Below are positions 25,901 to 34,526 of a DNA stretch of 64,000 nt, one piece after another. The position numbers and the translations under genes were made by a program. The notes beneath the pieces were generated by a model. That model was given only the letters and a program-made list of their open reading frames with translations, did not search any database and was not told the origin of the DNA. The stretch is taken from assembly GCF_014270065.1 (NCBI RefSeq), contig NZ_JACNME010000001.1:620001-684000 (forward strand), given 5' to 3'. Every line of letters begins with the position of its first letter. Positions within the stretch are counted from its first letter, which is position 1. The DNA is from Quadrisphaera sp. RL12-1S (GTDB lineage: Bacteria > Actinomycetota > Actinomycetes > Actinomycetales > Quadrisphaeraceae).

Positions 25901-28150
25901 ATGACCGGAGACCGGGTCGTCGACGTCCGGGTGGTCGCCGACGCCGGCGGTCGCGTCCGGCTGCAGGCGGACTGGCTGCGCGGCCAGGCGGCCCGCGCGG
26001 TGGCCGCCGAGGACGCCGTGGACGACCTCGACGGCGTGCACCTCGTGCGCGCCCACCCCGTCACCGGCGCCGTCGTCGTCCACTGCGACCGAGACCGGAC
26101 CACCCTGCAGGCGCTGCGCGCCGCCGTCGCCTCGGCCGCCCGGGTCGACGCCGGGGCGGTCGCCTCGCGCACGCCGCGCTCCGCCGACGTCGGCAACGGC
26201 GAGGTCGCGCGGATCATCGTGGGCGGCGTGGCCCTGGCGCTGCTCGGCCTGCGCAGGTACGCCTTCGGCAGGCCGCCGCTGCTCGGTCCGGCCTCCCGGA
26301 CCGTCGCCACCGGTGTGACGATCTTCTCCGGCTACCCGTTCCTGCGGGGCGCGCTGCGGTCCATCGGCTCCGGCAAGGGCCTCGGCACCGACGTCCTCGT
26401 CACCGCCGCCACCGTCGCGAGCCTCCTGCTGCGCGAGAACGTCGTCGCCCTGACCGTGCTGTGGCTGCTCAACATCGGCGAGTACCTGCAGGACCTCACG
26501 CTGCGGCGCACCCGTCGCGCCATCGCCGACCTGCTCACCGGCGCCCAGACCGAGGCGTGGGTGCAGCGCGAGGTGACCGAGACCGTCAGCACGGCCGGGG
26601 GCCCGCGGACGGTCCGCAGCACCGTCGAGGTGAAGGTGCCGCTGGAGGAGCTGCGCGTCGGCGACCTCGTCGTCGCCCACGACCAGTCGACCCTCGCCGT
26701 CGACGGCGAGGTCGTCGAGGGCGAGGCGGTGGTGGACCAGGCCGCCCTGACCGGCGAGAACCTCCCGGTGCAGCGCACCGTCGGAGACGCTGTGCTCGCC
26801 GGCAGCGTGGTGCTGCGGGGACGGCTCGTGGTCCGCGCCACGGCCACCGGCTCCGACACCGCCGTGGGCCGCATCATCGCCCGGGTCGAGGACGCCCAGG
26901 CCGACCGCGCGCCCGTGCAGACCGTCGGTGACGCGTTCAGCCGCCGCTTCGTGCCCGCGTCCTTCGCGCTGGCGCTCGGTGTGCTCGTGGTGACGCGGGA
27001 CGTCCGCCGCGCCATGACCATGCTCCTCATCGCCTGCCCCTGCGCGGTCGGGCTGGCCACGCCGACGGCCATCAGCGCGGCCATCGGCAACGGCGCCCGC
27101 CGGGGCATCCTCATGAAGGGCGGCTCCCACCTGGAGGCCGCCGGCCGCGTCGACGCGTTCGTCTTCGACAAGACCGGCACCCTCACCGTGGGCCGCCCCG
27201 TGGTCACCAACGTCCTGTCCTTCCGCGAGGACTGGACCCCCGAGCAGGTGCTCGTCGAGGCCGCCAACTCCGAGGTGCACTCCAAGCACCCGCTGGCCCA
27301 GGCGGTCATCAGGGCGGGCGAGGAGCGCCACCTCGTCATCCCCACCCACGACGAGTGCGAGGCGATCCTCGGCCTGGGCATGCGGGTGATGGCGAGCGGG
27401 CGCGTGCTGCTGGTCGGCAGCCCCGGGCTCATGGACCGCGAGGGCGTCGAGGTGGACGCGCGCGCCCGCGACTGGGTGGACCGGCTGCAGGCGCAGGCGG
27501 AGACGCCGCTCCTGCTCGCCGTCGACGGCGTCCTCACCGGCCTGGTGAGCCTGCGCGACCAGGTGCGCCCCGAGGCCCGCGAGGTGCTCGACGCGCTGCG
27601 CGCCTCCGGTGTGCGGCGCATCGTCATGCTCACCGGCGACCACCCCGCCACCGCCGCCGCCGTGGCGGCGGAGCTGGGGATCACCGAGTTCCGCTCCCAG
27701 GTCATGCCCGAGGAGAAGCAGGACGTCGTGCGCGAGCTCCAGGCGGCCGGGCACGTCGTCGCCGTCGTCGGGGACGGCACCAACGACGCCCCCGCGCTGG
27801 CCCTGGCCGACCTCGGCATCGCCATGGGCCTGTCCGGCACCGACGTCGCGGTGGAGACCGCCGACGTCGCACTGGTCGGCGACGACCTGCGCCGGCTCCT
27901 GCACCTGCGCGACCTCGGCGACCGCACGCTGCGCCTCATCCGCCAGAACTACGGGGCCTCGATCGCCGTCAACGGCGTGGGACTGGCGCTCGGCGCGGCG
28001 GGTGCGCTGTCACCGGTGCTGGCGGCCGTGGCCCACAACGCCTCGTCGGTGTTCGTGGCGGTGAACTCGGCGCGCCTCGTGCGCTACCGGCTGGACGCCC
28101 CCGCGTCCGCGAAGCCGGACGCCGGGGTGAGGTCGGCCTCGACGTCCTGA
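25901..28150 (+). CDS. ctpC: P1B-type heavy-metal-transporting ATPase, CtpC-like
   Basis: A 749-residue pump. The N-terminal 80 residues resemble a heavy-metal-associated domain that lacks the usual CxxC. The transmembrane ion-binding motif CPC is at residues 378-380 (IACPCAVGLATPTA), phosphorylation site DKTGTLT at Asp423, TGEN in the actuator loop, HP-type segment in SKHPLAQA, and GDGTNDAPALA in the hinge. The C-terminal membrane pair includes NYGASIAVNG and HNASSVFVAVNSARL. With the PacL-like partner upstream, a zinc/manganese/cadmium exporter is likely. Its last 67 bases are overlapped antisense by the recombinase gene. Confidence 0.93.
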   Translation: MTGDRVVDVRVVADAGGRVRLQADWLRGQAARAVAAEDAVDDLDGVHLVRAHPVTGAVVVHCDRDRTTLQALRAAVASAARVDAGAVASRTPRSADVGNGEVARIIVGGVALALLGLRRYAFGRPPLLGPASRTVATGVTIFSGYPFLRGALRSIGSGKGLGTDVLVTAATVASLLLRENVVALTVLWLLNIGEYLQDLTLRRTRRAIADLLTGAQTEAWVQREVTETVSTAGGPRTVRSTVEVKVPLEELRVGDLVVAHDQSTLAVDGEVVEGEAVVDQAALTGENLPVQRTVGDAVLAGSVVLRGRLVVRATATGSDTAVGRIIARVEDAQADRAPVQTVGDAFSRRFVPASFALALGVLVVTRDVRRAMTMLLIACPCAVGLATPTAISAAIGNGARRGILMKGGSHLEAAGRVDAFVFDKTGTLTVGRPVVTNVLSFREDWTPEQVLVEAANSEVHSKHPLAQAVIRAGEERHLVIPTHDECEAILGLGMRVMASGRVLLVGSPGLMDREGVEVDARARDWVDRLQAQAETPLLLAVDGVLTGLVSLRDQVRPEAREVLDALRASGVRRIVMLTGDHPATAAAVAAELGITEFRSQVMPEEKQDVVRELQAAGHVVAVVGDGTNDAPALALADLGIAMGLSGTDVAVETADVALVGDDLRRLLHLRDLGDRTLRLIRQNYGASIAVNGVGLALGAAGALSPVLAAVAHNASSVFVAVNSARLVRYRLDAPASAKPDAGVRSASTS

Positions 28151-29382
28151 CCCTGCTGCTGGTCCTGCGCCGGCGCCTCGGCGTGGCGCTGGCGCGGGAT
28201 GAGGGCGGCCGGGACCACCGCGGGCACCGCTCCGGTGGTGTGCACCCCTCCCGCGCGCAGGCGGGAGGTGCCGAGCAGGCGCGCCACCTCGGCGGGGTCC
28301 GTGCCGGCGTCCAGCAGGCGCTGGGCGCGGGTGGCGCGCAGCGCGTGGGACGTGACGTCGGGCAGGCCGGCGGCGTCGAAGAGAGCGCGCAGGCGCCGGG
28401 TGGTGGCGGCCGGGTCGGCGGCGGTGCCCCGGGAGGTGGGGAAGACCAGTGCGGCCTCGCCGACGTCGGCGCTGGGCCGCTGGCGGCGCGCCCGCAGCAG
28501 CGCCGCGAGGGAGTCGGTGACGGGGACGACGCGGACGTCGGAGGTGCGGCGCACCTCCGTGGAGCGGCCCGAGGCCCTGTCGAGGCGCGCGGCGACGCGC
28601 ACGTGGGCCGCCCCCTCGGTGACGTCGACGTCGGCCCAGCGCAGCGCCAGGGCCTCCCCGAGGCGGGCGCCGGTCCCCAGGAGCACGGCCACCAGGTCGG
28701 CCAGCCCGTGGCGCACCGCGTCGGCGTCCGCCGCGGCCACCACCAGCAGGTGCGCGGCCTCCGCGACCGTCAGCACCGGTGCGGCGGCCGGCGCCGCGGT
28801 GACGGGCAGCTCCACCCCCTGCAGCGGGTCGGCGTCGAGCACGCCCTTGGCCAGCGCCACGTCCACGACGCCGCGCAGGCAGTTGCGCGCCGTGCGCGCC
28901 GCCGCCGGACCGGAGCGGTCCGCCACCTCGGCGAGCCAGCGCTCGGCCACGGAGGCGGACAGGTGCCGCACCTTGAGCATCCCCAGCCGCGGCACCAGGT
29001 GCGCCACCACGGAGCGGCGGTACAGGTCCCGGGTGCCCGGGCGGGCGCCGGTGGCGGCGAGCACGTCCAGCCACGTGGCGGCGGTGTCGGCGACCGTGGT
29101 GACGCGGTCGTCCGCGGCCGCCGCCGCGGCCGCCTCGGCGCGGGCGCGCCGGGCCAGGTTGTCGGCCAGCGCCGCCTCGGCGTCGCGCTGCGTCGCGCCG
29201 GTGGCGCGCACCTGGCGGGACTCGCCGTCCGCACCGCTGACGCGGCAGCGGGCGACCCACCGGCTGCGCCCCATGCCGTGCGCGCTCGCGGCGCGCACCC
29301 ACCTCCCGGTGAGCGGGTCGAGGGTCTCGACGTGCGTGCTCACCTGGCCTGCGGCCCCTGTCGCCAGGGCGGGTCGTCCCAC
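28084..29382 (-). pseudogene. Degenerate tyrosine recombinase (phage integrase family) lacking the catalytic tyrosine
   Basis: A 432-codon open frame with an intact integrase layout: an AP2-like arm-binding region, a SAM-like core-binding domain (ATWLDVLAATGARPGTRDLYRR) and a catalytic domain containing the first arginine (GTGARLGEALAL) and the H-x-x-R box (SHALRATRAQRLL). The box where LGHS...HY is normal reads LGTS...HT: the second histidine and the nucleophilic tyrosine are replaced by threonine. The last 23 codons are antisense to ctpC. So the protein, if made, could bind DNA but should not recombine. No matching att repeat or phage genes are nearby. Start GTG 29382 or 29343. Confidence 0.75.
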
Positions 29383-29474
29383 GTCGAGGACGCTAGACCG
29401 CGGGGTCGGGCGGCGTGGTGCTTTTCACCAGACGGGGTTGTGGGCGCGGGCCGCGCCCACCTCGCCGGACCGGC

Positions 29475-29870
29475 TCAGACCTCGACGACGACGCCGAACG
29501 GCAGCTCGGCCACCACCGCGTCGTTCACGGACAGCACCAGGGCGTGAGGGCCGGTGCTGCTCAGCGGCGCCACCACCGCCACCGCGAAGCACGCCGACAC
29601 CGGACCTGACGCGTCCTGCTGCTCCAGCCCGGGGCTGACCTCCCAGGCCGAGATGGTGCCGACGTCCCCCTCCGGGGTGCGCGCGGACAGCTCCAGCCAC
29701 GCGGCGGGCTCCCACCGCCCCATCCACAGCCGGCCGGCGGCCGCCAGCACCTGCTGGGCCGGCAGCCGCGGAACGGCGATGACGGTGCGGTGGGCGCCGA
29801 CGGCCGTCAGCGTGCCGTCGGCGTCGACGCGCGCGTAGTCCGCCAGCAGGGCGTAGTCGAGCTCGGCCAC
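29475..29870 (-). CDS. DUF6941-like hypothetical protein
   Basis: A 131-residue soluble protein. The N-terminal YALLADYARVDADGTLTAVGAHRTVIA pattern (LLAD-A-vD-dGkl-v-G) recalls the uncharacterised DUF6941 family. Start GTG 29870 is preceded by AGGA at 8 bases; a 310-codon upstream extension of the frame is antisense shadow. No function is known. Divergent from the 30017 gene, with a 10 bp repeat (CGTCCGGGGG, 2.6 copies at 29931-29956) between them. Confidence 0.65.
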   Translation of the reverse strand: MAELDYALLADYARVDADGTLTAVGAHRTVIAVPRLPAQQVLAAAGRLWMGRWEPAAWLELSARTPEGDVGTISAWEVSPGLEQQDASGPVSACFAVAVVAPLSSTGPHALVLSVNDAVVAELPFGVVVEV

Positions 29871-30016
29871 GGGCCCATCCTGCCCGTCGGCGGGTCGTGC
29901 GGCCCGCAGGTGCCCGGTGGCGGCCGGTGGCGTCCGGGGGCGTCCGGGGGCGTCCGACCGGGCGAGACGATCTCCTCGCAGTGGCCGAGCGGCCCCCGCA
30001 GCGCCATCATCAGCGC

Positions 30017-30574
30017 GTGGACAACGACCGGCGCTCCTCCCTGCCCCTCGTGCTGTTCGCCGGCCTGGCCGGTGCCTCCGCGTGGCTGCTGCTGCGCTCC
30101 CGGCGGTCGTCAGGAGCGGGCCAGGGCGCCGAGCGCCCCACCACCCCGATCGGGCGCGTCGGCGAGCCGGGCCCCGAGTGGACGGTCGTGCAGACGGTGG
30201 CCATCGCCCGCCCCGCCGGCGAGGTCGCCACGCACCTGCACGACCACGGAGGCCTGCCCGGCCTGACCGGTGGCCTCCAGGGCGCCGTCCTGGACCGCTT
30301 CGAGTGGGACGTCGAGGGCACCGGCCACTTCGAGGCCGAGGTGCACAGCCTGCCCGGCGCCAACCACACCGAGGTGACGCTGAGGATCGCCCCGGAGAGC
30401 ACCTCCGTGCGCAGCACCGCCGAGCACGCGGCGGCGCACCTGCCCCTCGTGGGCGGCCCCTCGCTGCGGTCGCAGGCCTCGCGCTCGCTGGCGCACCTGC
30501 AGCGCCTGCTGGAGTCCACCCAGCCGGGCAGCCCCGAGCGCGCCGCCGCGGTGGCCGAGCTCGCGCAGAGCTGA
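30017..30574 (+). CDS. Hypothetical single-pass membrane protein with SRPBCC-like domain
   Basis: About 185 residues from GTG 30017. One membrane helix (LPLVLFAGLAGASAWLLL) near residue 10-27 is followed by a soluble domain that opens WTVVQTVAIARPAGEVATHL and contains FEWDVEGTGHFEAEVHSLPGANHTEVTLRI, resembling START/polyketide-cyclase-like proteins that handle hydrophobic ligands. That likeness is weak. A helical tail rich in Ala/Arg ends it. Not recognised as a characterised gene. Confidence 0.6.
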   Translation: MDNDRRSSLPLVLFAGLAGASAWLLLRSRRSSGAGQGAERPTTPIGRVGEPGPEWTVVQTVAIARPAGEVATHLHDHGGLPGLTGGLQGAVLDRFEWDVEGTGHFEAEVHSLPGANHTEVTLRIAPESTSVRSTAEHAAAHLPLVGGPSLRSQASRSLAHLQRLLESTQPGSPERAAAVAELAQS

Positions 30575-30609
30575 CCGCCGTCGTCCTGCCGGGCCGGGCC
30601 CGGCGGGGC

Positions 30610-31077
30610 TCAGCCCCGGCGGGGTCCGCGCAGGAGCATCGCCACCAGCGCACCCAGGCCCGCGGCGACCACCAGCTCCTGGGGCATCCGCCGCGGGCTC
30701 TCGCGCTGGATGCGGGCGTGGAAGGCGTCGAGGCGGGCCGGGAACGGTGAGCGGCCGAAGAACAGCTCGCTGGGCTTGTCCAGGTCCGGGAACGCACCGC
30801 CCGCCATGCCGGCGAGGGCGGACAGCAGCACCGCGGGACGCTGGCGCCGGCTCGCGCGCGCCACGAGCGCGATGGCCGTCAGCCCCGCCAGGCCGTCGCA
30901 GACGGCGGTGACGAGGAACACCCAGCGGCGGTCGTCACCCCAGTGCGGCACCTGGTCGAGCACGAAGTGCGACACCACCCCCGTGGCGAAGGCCTGGACG
31001 GGCCGCTCCGCGAGCGGGCCTGCTCCGAGCACGGCTCCCGCCAGGACGTGGTTGGTGACCAGCACGAGGCACAGCAT
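30610..31077 (-). CDS. Small membrane protein of the metal-dependent hydrolase (YdjM-like) type
   Basis: A 155-residue protein with four hydrophobic segments. TNHVLAGAVLGA and the FATGVVSHFVLDQVPHWGDD block carry the paired His/Asp pattern seen in YdjM-like membrane hydrolases, and GGAFPDLDKP is a second one. Function of the family is unknown. Convergent with the gene ending at 30574 (35 bp apart). Confidence 0.55.
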   Translation of the reverse strand: MLCLVLVTNHVLAGAVLGAGPLAERPVQAFATGVVSHFVLDQVPHWGDDRRWVFLVTAVCDGLAGLTAIALVARASRRQRPAVLLSALAGMAGGAFPDLDKPSELFFGRSPFPARLDAFHARIQRESPRRMPQELVVAAGLGALVAMLLRGPRRG

Positions 31078-31175
31078 GCCGCGCTCCGCCCGCCCCGCGG
31101 ACGCCCGCTGCGCCGAGCGGGGTGGGGCGGCCCCGCGGAGGTGCGGGACGGCGCCGCCCGGCAGACCATCGGCGG

Positions 31176-31523
31176 GTGACGAAGCGCGCCGAGGGGCTCG
31201 ACGAGGTCTGGGACGACTGGAAGAGCGCCGTGACCATGACGGCGAAGGAGCTCGAGGAGTGGCTCGAGACCGACGAGTCCCAGGAGGTCGGGCAGAGGTC
31301 CGGGGGGTCCGGGGAGTCGACCGGGCACGCCTCGGGCCGGCGGATCGTGGAGCTGCTGCGCACGAAGAAGGACGACCTCACCGACGACGACGTCGCCCAC
31401 ATGCGCAAGGTGGTCGGCTACGTGGAGCGGCACCGGGCGCAGGGCGGTCCTGACGACGACGTCGAGCACAGCCGCTGGCGCTACTCCCTCATGAACTGGG
31501 GCCACGACCCCCTCGACGGGTGA
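31176..31523 (+). CDS. DUF3140 protein
   Basis: A 115-residue acidic protein. LDEVWDDWKSAVTMTAKELEEWLETDES, a GRRIVELLRTKKDDLTDDDVAHMRKVVGYVERH helical block and the terminal RYSLMNWGHDP motif match the DUF3140 family of small DNA-associated-looking actinobacterial proteins. It lies 7 bases upstream of the topoisomerase IB gene, suggesting a shared transcript. Molecular function unknown. Confidence 0.75.
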   Translation: MTKRAEGLDEVWDDWKSAVTMTAKELEEWLETDESQEVGQRSGGSGESTGHASGRRIVELLRTKKDDLTDDDVAHMRKVVGYVERHRAQGGPDDDVEHSRWRYSLMNWGHDPLDG

Positions 31524-31530
31524 CCGGCGC

Positions 31531-32610
31531 ATGAGCGTCGCCGTCGCCGTCGAGGTGGAGGAGCTGGAGCTCCTCACCGTCTCGCCGCAGGCCCCCGGCT
31601 GGACCCGGCGCCGCACCGGGAGCGGCTTCACCTACCTGGACGGCGCCGGGCGGCGCCTGTCCGCGGCGGACGGGGACCGCTGCCGGGCGCTCGTCATCCC
31701 GCCGGCGTGGAAGGACGTGTGGATCTGCCCGCAGCCGCAGGGCCACATCCAGGCGGTCGGCACCGACGAGGCCGGCCGGCGCCAGTACCTCTACCACCCG
31801 CAGTGGCGCCTCCAGCGCGACCGCGCCAAGTTCGAGCGGGTGCTGCAGGTGGCGGAGCGGCTGCCCGCGGCGCGCTCGCGGGCGGCGGCGGACCTGGCGC
31901 GCTCCGGGATGCCGCGCGAGCGGGCGCTGGGCTGCGCCTTCCGGCTGCTGGACCTGGGCTTCTTCCGCATCGGCGGCGAGGGGTACGTGGAGAGCGGGCA
32001 GTCCTACGGCCTGGCCACCATCGAGAAGCAGCACGTGCGCCTGGCCGACGGGGCCGTGGTGTTCGACTACACCGCCAAGCACGGCAAGCGGCGGCTGCTG
32101 CGGCTGGTGGACGCCTCGGTGCACGAGGCGGTCGGGGTGATGAAGCGGCGCCGCGGCGGCGGGGACGACCTGCTGGCGTGGAAGGACGCCGCCGGCTGGC
32201 ACGACGTCACCAGCGGCGACATCAACGAGTACGTCAAGGCCGCGTTCGGGGGCGAGGACGTCTCCGCGAAGGACTTCCGCACCTGGCACGCCACCGTGCT
32301 GGCAGCGGTGGCCCTAGCGGTCTCGACGCACGCGGCGGAGTCGCCGACGGCGCGGCAGCGGGCCGTGGCCCGGGCTGTGCGGGAGGTGTCGCAGTACCTC
32401 GGCAACACCCCGGCCGTGGCGCGGGCCTCCTACGTCGACCCGCGGGTGGTGGACCTCTTCGAGGACGGCACCACGATCGAGCCGGCGCTGGCCGACCTCG
32501 GTGAGGGCGCGGCCTTCGGAGAGCCCGGCACGCACGGTGCGGTGGAGCGGGCCGTGCTCGACCTGCTGCGCCACCCGGGCCAGGCCGCGAGCCGCGCGAA
32601 GCGGCGCTGA
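31531..32610 (+). CDS. DNA topoisomerase IB, poxvirus type
   Basis: A 359-residue type IB topoisomerase that relaxes supercoils through a 3'-phosphotyrosyl intermediate. N-terminal domain with LVIPPAWKDVWICPQPQGHIQAVGTDEAGRRQYLYHP, then the catalytic domain: first Arg in the FRLLDLGFFRIGGEGY region, Lys in the GKRRLL hairpin region, the KDFRTWHATVLAA box (second Arg and His) and catalytic Tyr301 in RASYVDPRV. Such enzymes are accessory in many actinobacteria. Follows DUF3140, and ends in a long hairpin. Confidence 0.93.
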   Translation: MSVAVAVEVEELELLTVSPQAPGWTRRRTGSGFTYLDGAGRRLSAADGDRCRALVIPPAWKDVWICPQPQGHIQAVGTDEAGRRQYLYHPQWRLQRDRAKFERVLQVAERLPAARSRAAADLARSGMPRERALGCAFRLLDLGFFRIGGEGYVESGQSYGLATIEKQHVRLADGAVVFDYTAKHGKRRLLRLVDASVHEAVGVMKRRRGGGDDLLAWKDAAGWHDVTSGDINEYVKAAFGGEDVSAKDFRTWHATVLAAVALAVSTHAAESPTARQRAVARAVREVSQYLGNTPAVARASYVDPRVVDLFEDGTTIEPALADLGEGAAFGEPGTHGAVERAVLDLLRHPGQAASRAKRR

Positions 32611-32621
32611 CCCCGTCCTTC

Positions 32622-32684
32622 CTGGCTGGCACGGGGTGGCCCTGGGCCACTCCTGCTGGACCGGGGCCACCCCGTGCCAACCAG
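32622..32684. terminator. Long inverted repeat, bidirectional terminator after topoisomerase IB
   Basis: Arms at 32622-32642 and 32663-32684 pair at 20 of 21 positions (left arm CTGGCTGGCACGGGGTGGCC). It sits between the convergent topoisomerase gene and zincin gene. Confidence 0.75.
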
Positions 32685-32726
32685 GGAGTGGAGCGGATCC
32701 ACCCAGTGGGCCGGTGAGCGGTGCCG

Positions 32727-33083
32727 TCACGCCCAGCCGAGCTCGTGGAGGCGCTCGTCGCTGATGCCGAAGTGGTGCCCGACCTCGTGGACCACGGTGA
32801 CGGCGACCTCCTCCACCACCTCCTCGCGCGTCTCGCACGCGCGCAGCGTCGGCCCGCGGAAGACGAGGATCCGGTCCGGCAGCGCGCCGGCGTCCCAGCC
32901 GGAGTCGCGCTCGGTGAGGGGGATGCCCTCGTAGAGGCCGAGGATCTCGTCCTCGCCCTCGGGCGGCTCGTCCTCGACGAGCACCACGACGTTGCTCATC
33001 ATCCGCGTGAGCTCCTCCGGCAGGGCGTCGAGGCCGTCGGCGACGGCGTCCTCGAACTCCTCCTCGCTCATCTCCACGGGCAC
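32727..33083 (-). CDS. Zincin-like metallopeptidase family protein (DUF1025-type)
   Basis: About 118 residues from GTG 33083. Residues 98-105 are HEVGHHFG, the HExxHxxG zincin zinc-binding and catalytic motif, in a short protein with the LGLYEGIPLTERD and LPDRILVFRGP blocks typical of the Zincin_1 family. These are small soluble proteins of unknown substrate, common in actinobacteria. The first in-frame ATG further upstream (33128) gives a doubtful leader. Confidence 0.85.
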   Translation of the reverse strand: MPVEMSEEEFEDAVADGLDALPEELTRMMSNVVVLVEDEPPEGEDEILGLYEGIPLTERDSGWDAGALPDRILVFRGPTLRACETREEVVEEVAVTVVHEVGHHFGISDERLHELGWA

Positions 33084-33134
33084 CGGCCCACCCTCGCACG
33101 GGTGCTGGGACCGGTGCCGCCAGAGCACTCACAC

Positions 33135-33213
33135 CGTCCCGCCGAGCATGCAGAAGTCATCGGGAACGCTCCTGGAGGCGCTTCCAGGCGAGTTCTGCAT
33201 GCTGGGCGGGACG
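33135..33213. repeat. Long inverted repeat with nested hairpin, downstream of the anti-sigma-like gene
   Basis: Arms 33135-33155 and 33193-33213 match at 20 of 21 positions; each contains GCATGCAGAA. Between them a second hairpin (CCTGGA...TCCAGG, about 33171-33188) is nested. It starts 6 bases beyond the stop of the leftward gene at 33219, so it may act as a terminator. It resembles the hairpin at 58389-58458 in its ATGCAG core. Confidence 0.65.
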
Positions 33214-33218
33214 CGGGA

Positions 33219-33851
33219 TCAGCCGAAAGCGCGGTCGTACTCCGCCTGCAGCGCCGGGTCCGCAGGCCCCGACGCCCCGCACACCGCGACGCGACCAGCT
33301 CCGGCGGCCACCAGGTACTCCCCACCGACCTCGAAGCCGAAGCCCCCGACCAGCGCGGCCGACGTCCCGTCCTGCTGCGGCGCGTCGACCACCACCCGCT
33401 CGCCCGGCTCCCCCCGGTAGACGCGCTCCACGTCGAGCACGACGCGGGTCCCGTCCACCGAGGCCACGCGTCCTGCGAAGGCGGTGTCCACCTGCGTGAG
33501 GCTGACCGCGACCCCCGGGCACGAGGCGGTGGCCGGGTCGAAGGGCTCGGCGGTCAGCGTGGTCGTCACCGGCTCGGGTTCCAGCGACCCCACCACGGGC
33601 ACGGCGACGGCGGCCACCGCGGCGGCTGCCGCCGCGACCGCCAGCGCCACCACCCACGGACGACGACGGCGAGCGCCGGCGTCCGCAGCCCGCCCGCCTC
33701 CCTCGGCGGCTCCAGCGGTCACGTCGGGGGTGGGGCGGGTGGTGCTCACGGCGGCCTCCAGCAGGTCGGCGACCCGGGCCGGGTCGGCGGGTGGGAGGCC
33801 GGCCGCGGGGTCGGCGCCGCGCAGCGCTGCGCGCAGCTCGTCGTCGTTCAC
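33219..33851 (-). CDS. Probable membrane-anchored anti-sigma-type partner of the upstream ECF sigma factor
   Basis: About 210 residues from GTG 33851. An about 70-residue N-terminal cytosolic part (DDELRAALRGADPAAGLPPADPARVADLLEAA), one transmembrane helix (PWVVALAVAAAAAAVAAVAVPVV) and an extracytosolic domain of about 115 residues with two cysteines (ATASCPGVAV, VAVCGASG). The stop of the sigma gene overlaps its start (GTGA), a classical sigma/anti-sigma arrangement. The zinc-binding ZAS motif (HxxxCxxC) is absent, so this would be a non-ZAS type; role is inferred from context. Confidence 0.68.
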   Translation of the reverse strand: MNDDELRAALRGADPAAGLPPADPARVADLLEAAVSTTRPTPDVTAGAAEGGGRAADAGARRRRPWVVALAVAAAAAAVAAVAVPVVGSLEPEPVTTTLTAEPFDPATASCPGVAVSLTQVDTAFAGRVASVDGTRVVLDVERVYRGEPGERVVVDAPQQDGTSAALVGGFGFEVGGEYLVAAGAGRVAVCGASGPADPALQAEYDRAFG

Positions 33852-34435
33852 CGTGCCTCGCCTCCTGCCCCCACCTGTCCGGCACCGGCGCCGTCCTTTC
33901 GCAGCCGGTCCAGCTCGGCGGCCAGCTCCTTCTTCGCGCGGTGCAGCCGGATGCTCACGGCGTTGGGCGTCACCCCGAGCACCACGGCGATCTGCGCGGG
34001 CGCCAGCTCCTCCCACGCCCACAGCCGCAGCACCTCCGCCGACGCCGGCCTGCTGCCCGCGAGCGACGCCAGTGCGGCCCGCACCGGGCCGGGGTCGGGG
34101 CGCGCGTCGTCGTCCCCGGTCCAGACCGCCGTGACGTCGCGCGGTGGGTCGACGACGGCGACGCGCGCCGCGAGCAGCCGCTGCCGCCGGGCGGAGCGCT
34201 CGGCGTTGGCCAGGCAGCCGCGCGCCACGCCGTAGGTCCACGGCAGCGCCTCGGGCGGCGCGGGGACGTCGTCCAGGCGTCGCCAGAGCACGAGGAGCAC
34301 GTCGGACAGGACGTCGTCGGCCAGCGCCGCGCCGGCGCGGCGGGTGAGGTAGCGCCGCACCGGCTCGAGCACGTCAGCCGCGAGCGCCTCGAAGCGGGCG
34401 CGCCGCTGGGCGTCGTCGCCTTCGTCGCCGACCAT
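33848..34435 (-). CDS. ECF-family RNA polymerase sigma factor
   Basis: A 195-residue sigma-70-family protein with start ATG 34435. Region 2: ALADDVLSDVLLVLWRRLDD and LPWTYGVARGCLANAERSARRQ. Region 4: EVLRLWAWEELAPAQIAVVLGVTPNAVSIRLHRAKKELAAEL, the -35-binding helix-turn-helix. The linker is typical in length. Transcribed leftward with a probable anti-sigma partner immediately after. Confidence 0.88.
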   Translation of the reverse strand: MVGDEGDDAQRRARFEALAADVLEPVRRYLTRRAGAALADDVLSDVLLVLWRRLDDVPAPPEALPWTYGVARGCLANAERSARRQRLLAARVAVVDPPRDVTAVWTGDDDARPDPGPVRAALASLAGSRPASAEVLRLWAWEELAPAQIAVVLGVTPNAVSIRLHRAKKELAAELDRLRKDGAGAGQVGAGGEAR

Positions 34436-34488
34436 GGACCCCACCCTGGTCCATGTCCAGCACCCAGGCGGTCCTTTCACCGCCGCCG

Positions 34489-34512
34489 GTGCGCACGACG
34501 CCCATGATCACG
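34489..34512. repeat. Recurrent intergenic element with TGATCATGGGCGT core (single copy)
   Basis: The segment reads GTGCGCACGACGCCCATGAT-CACG, i.e. the complement of the motif found in tandem at 46850-46911 and 47937-47998. It lies just downstream of the GH3 gene and upstream of the sigma gene. Confidence 0.8.
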
Positions 34513-34526
34513 CTCGGGAAGGGGGG

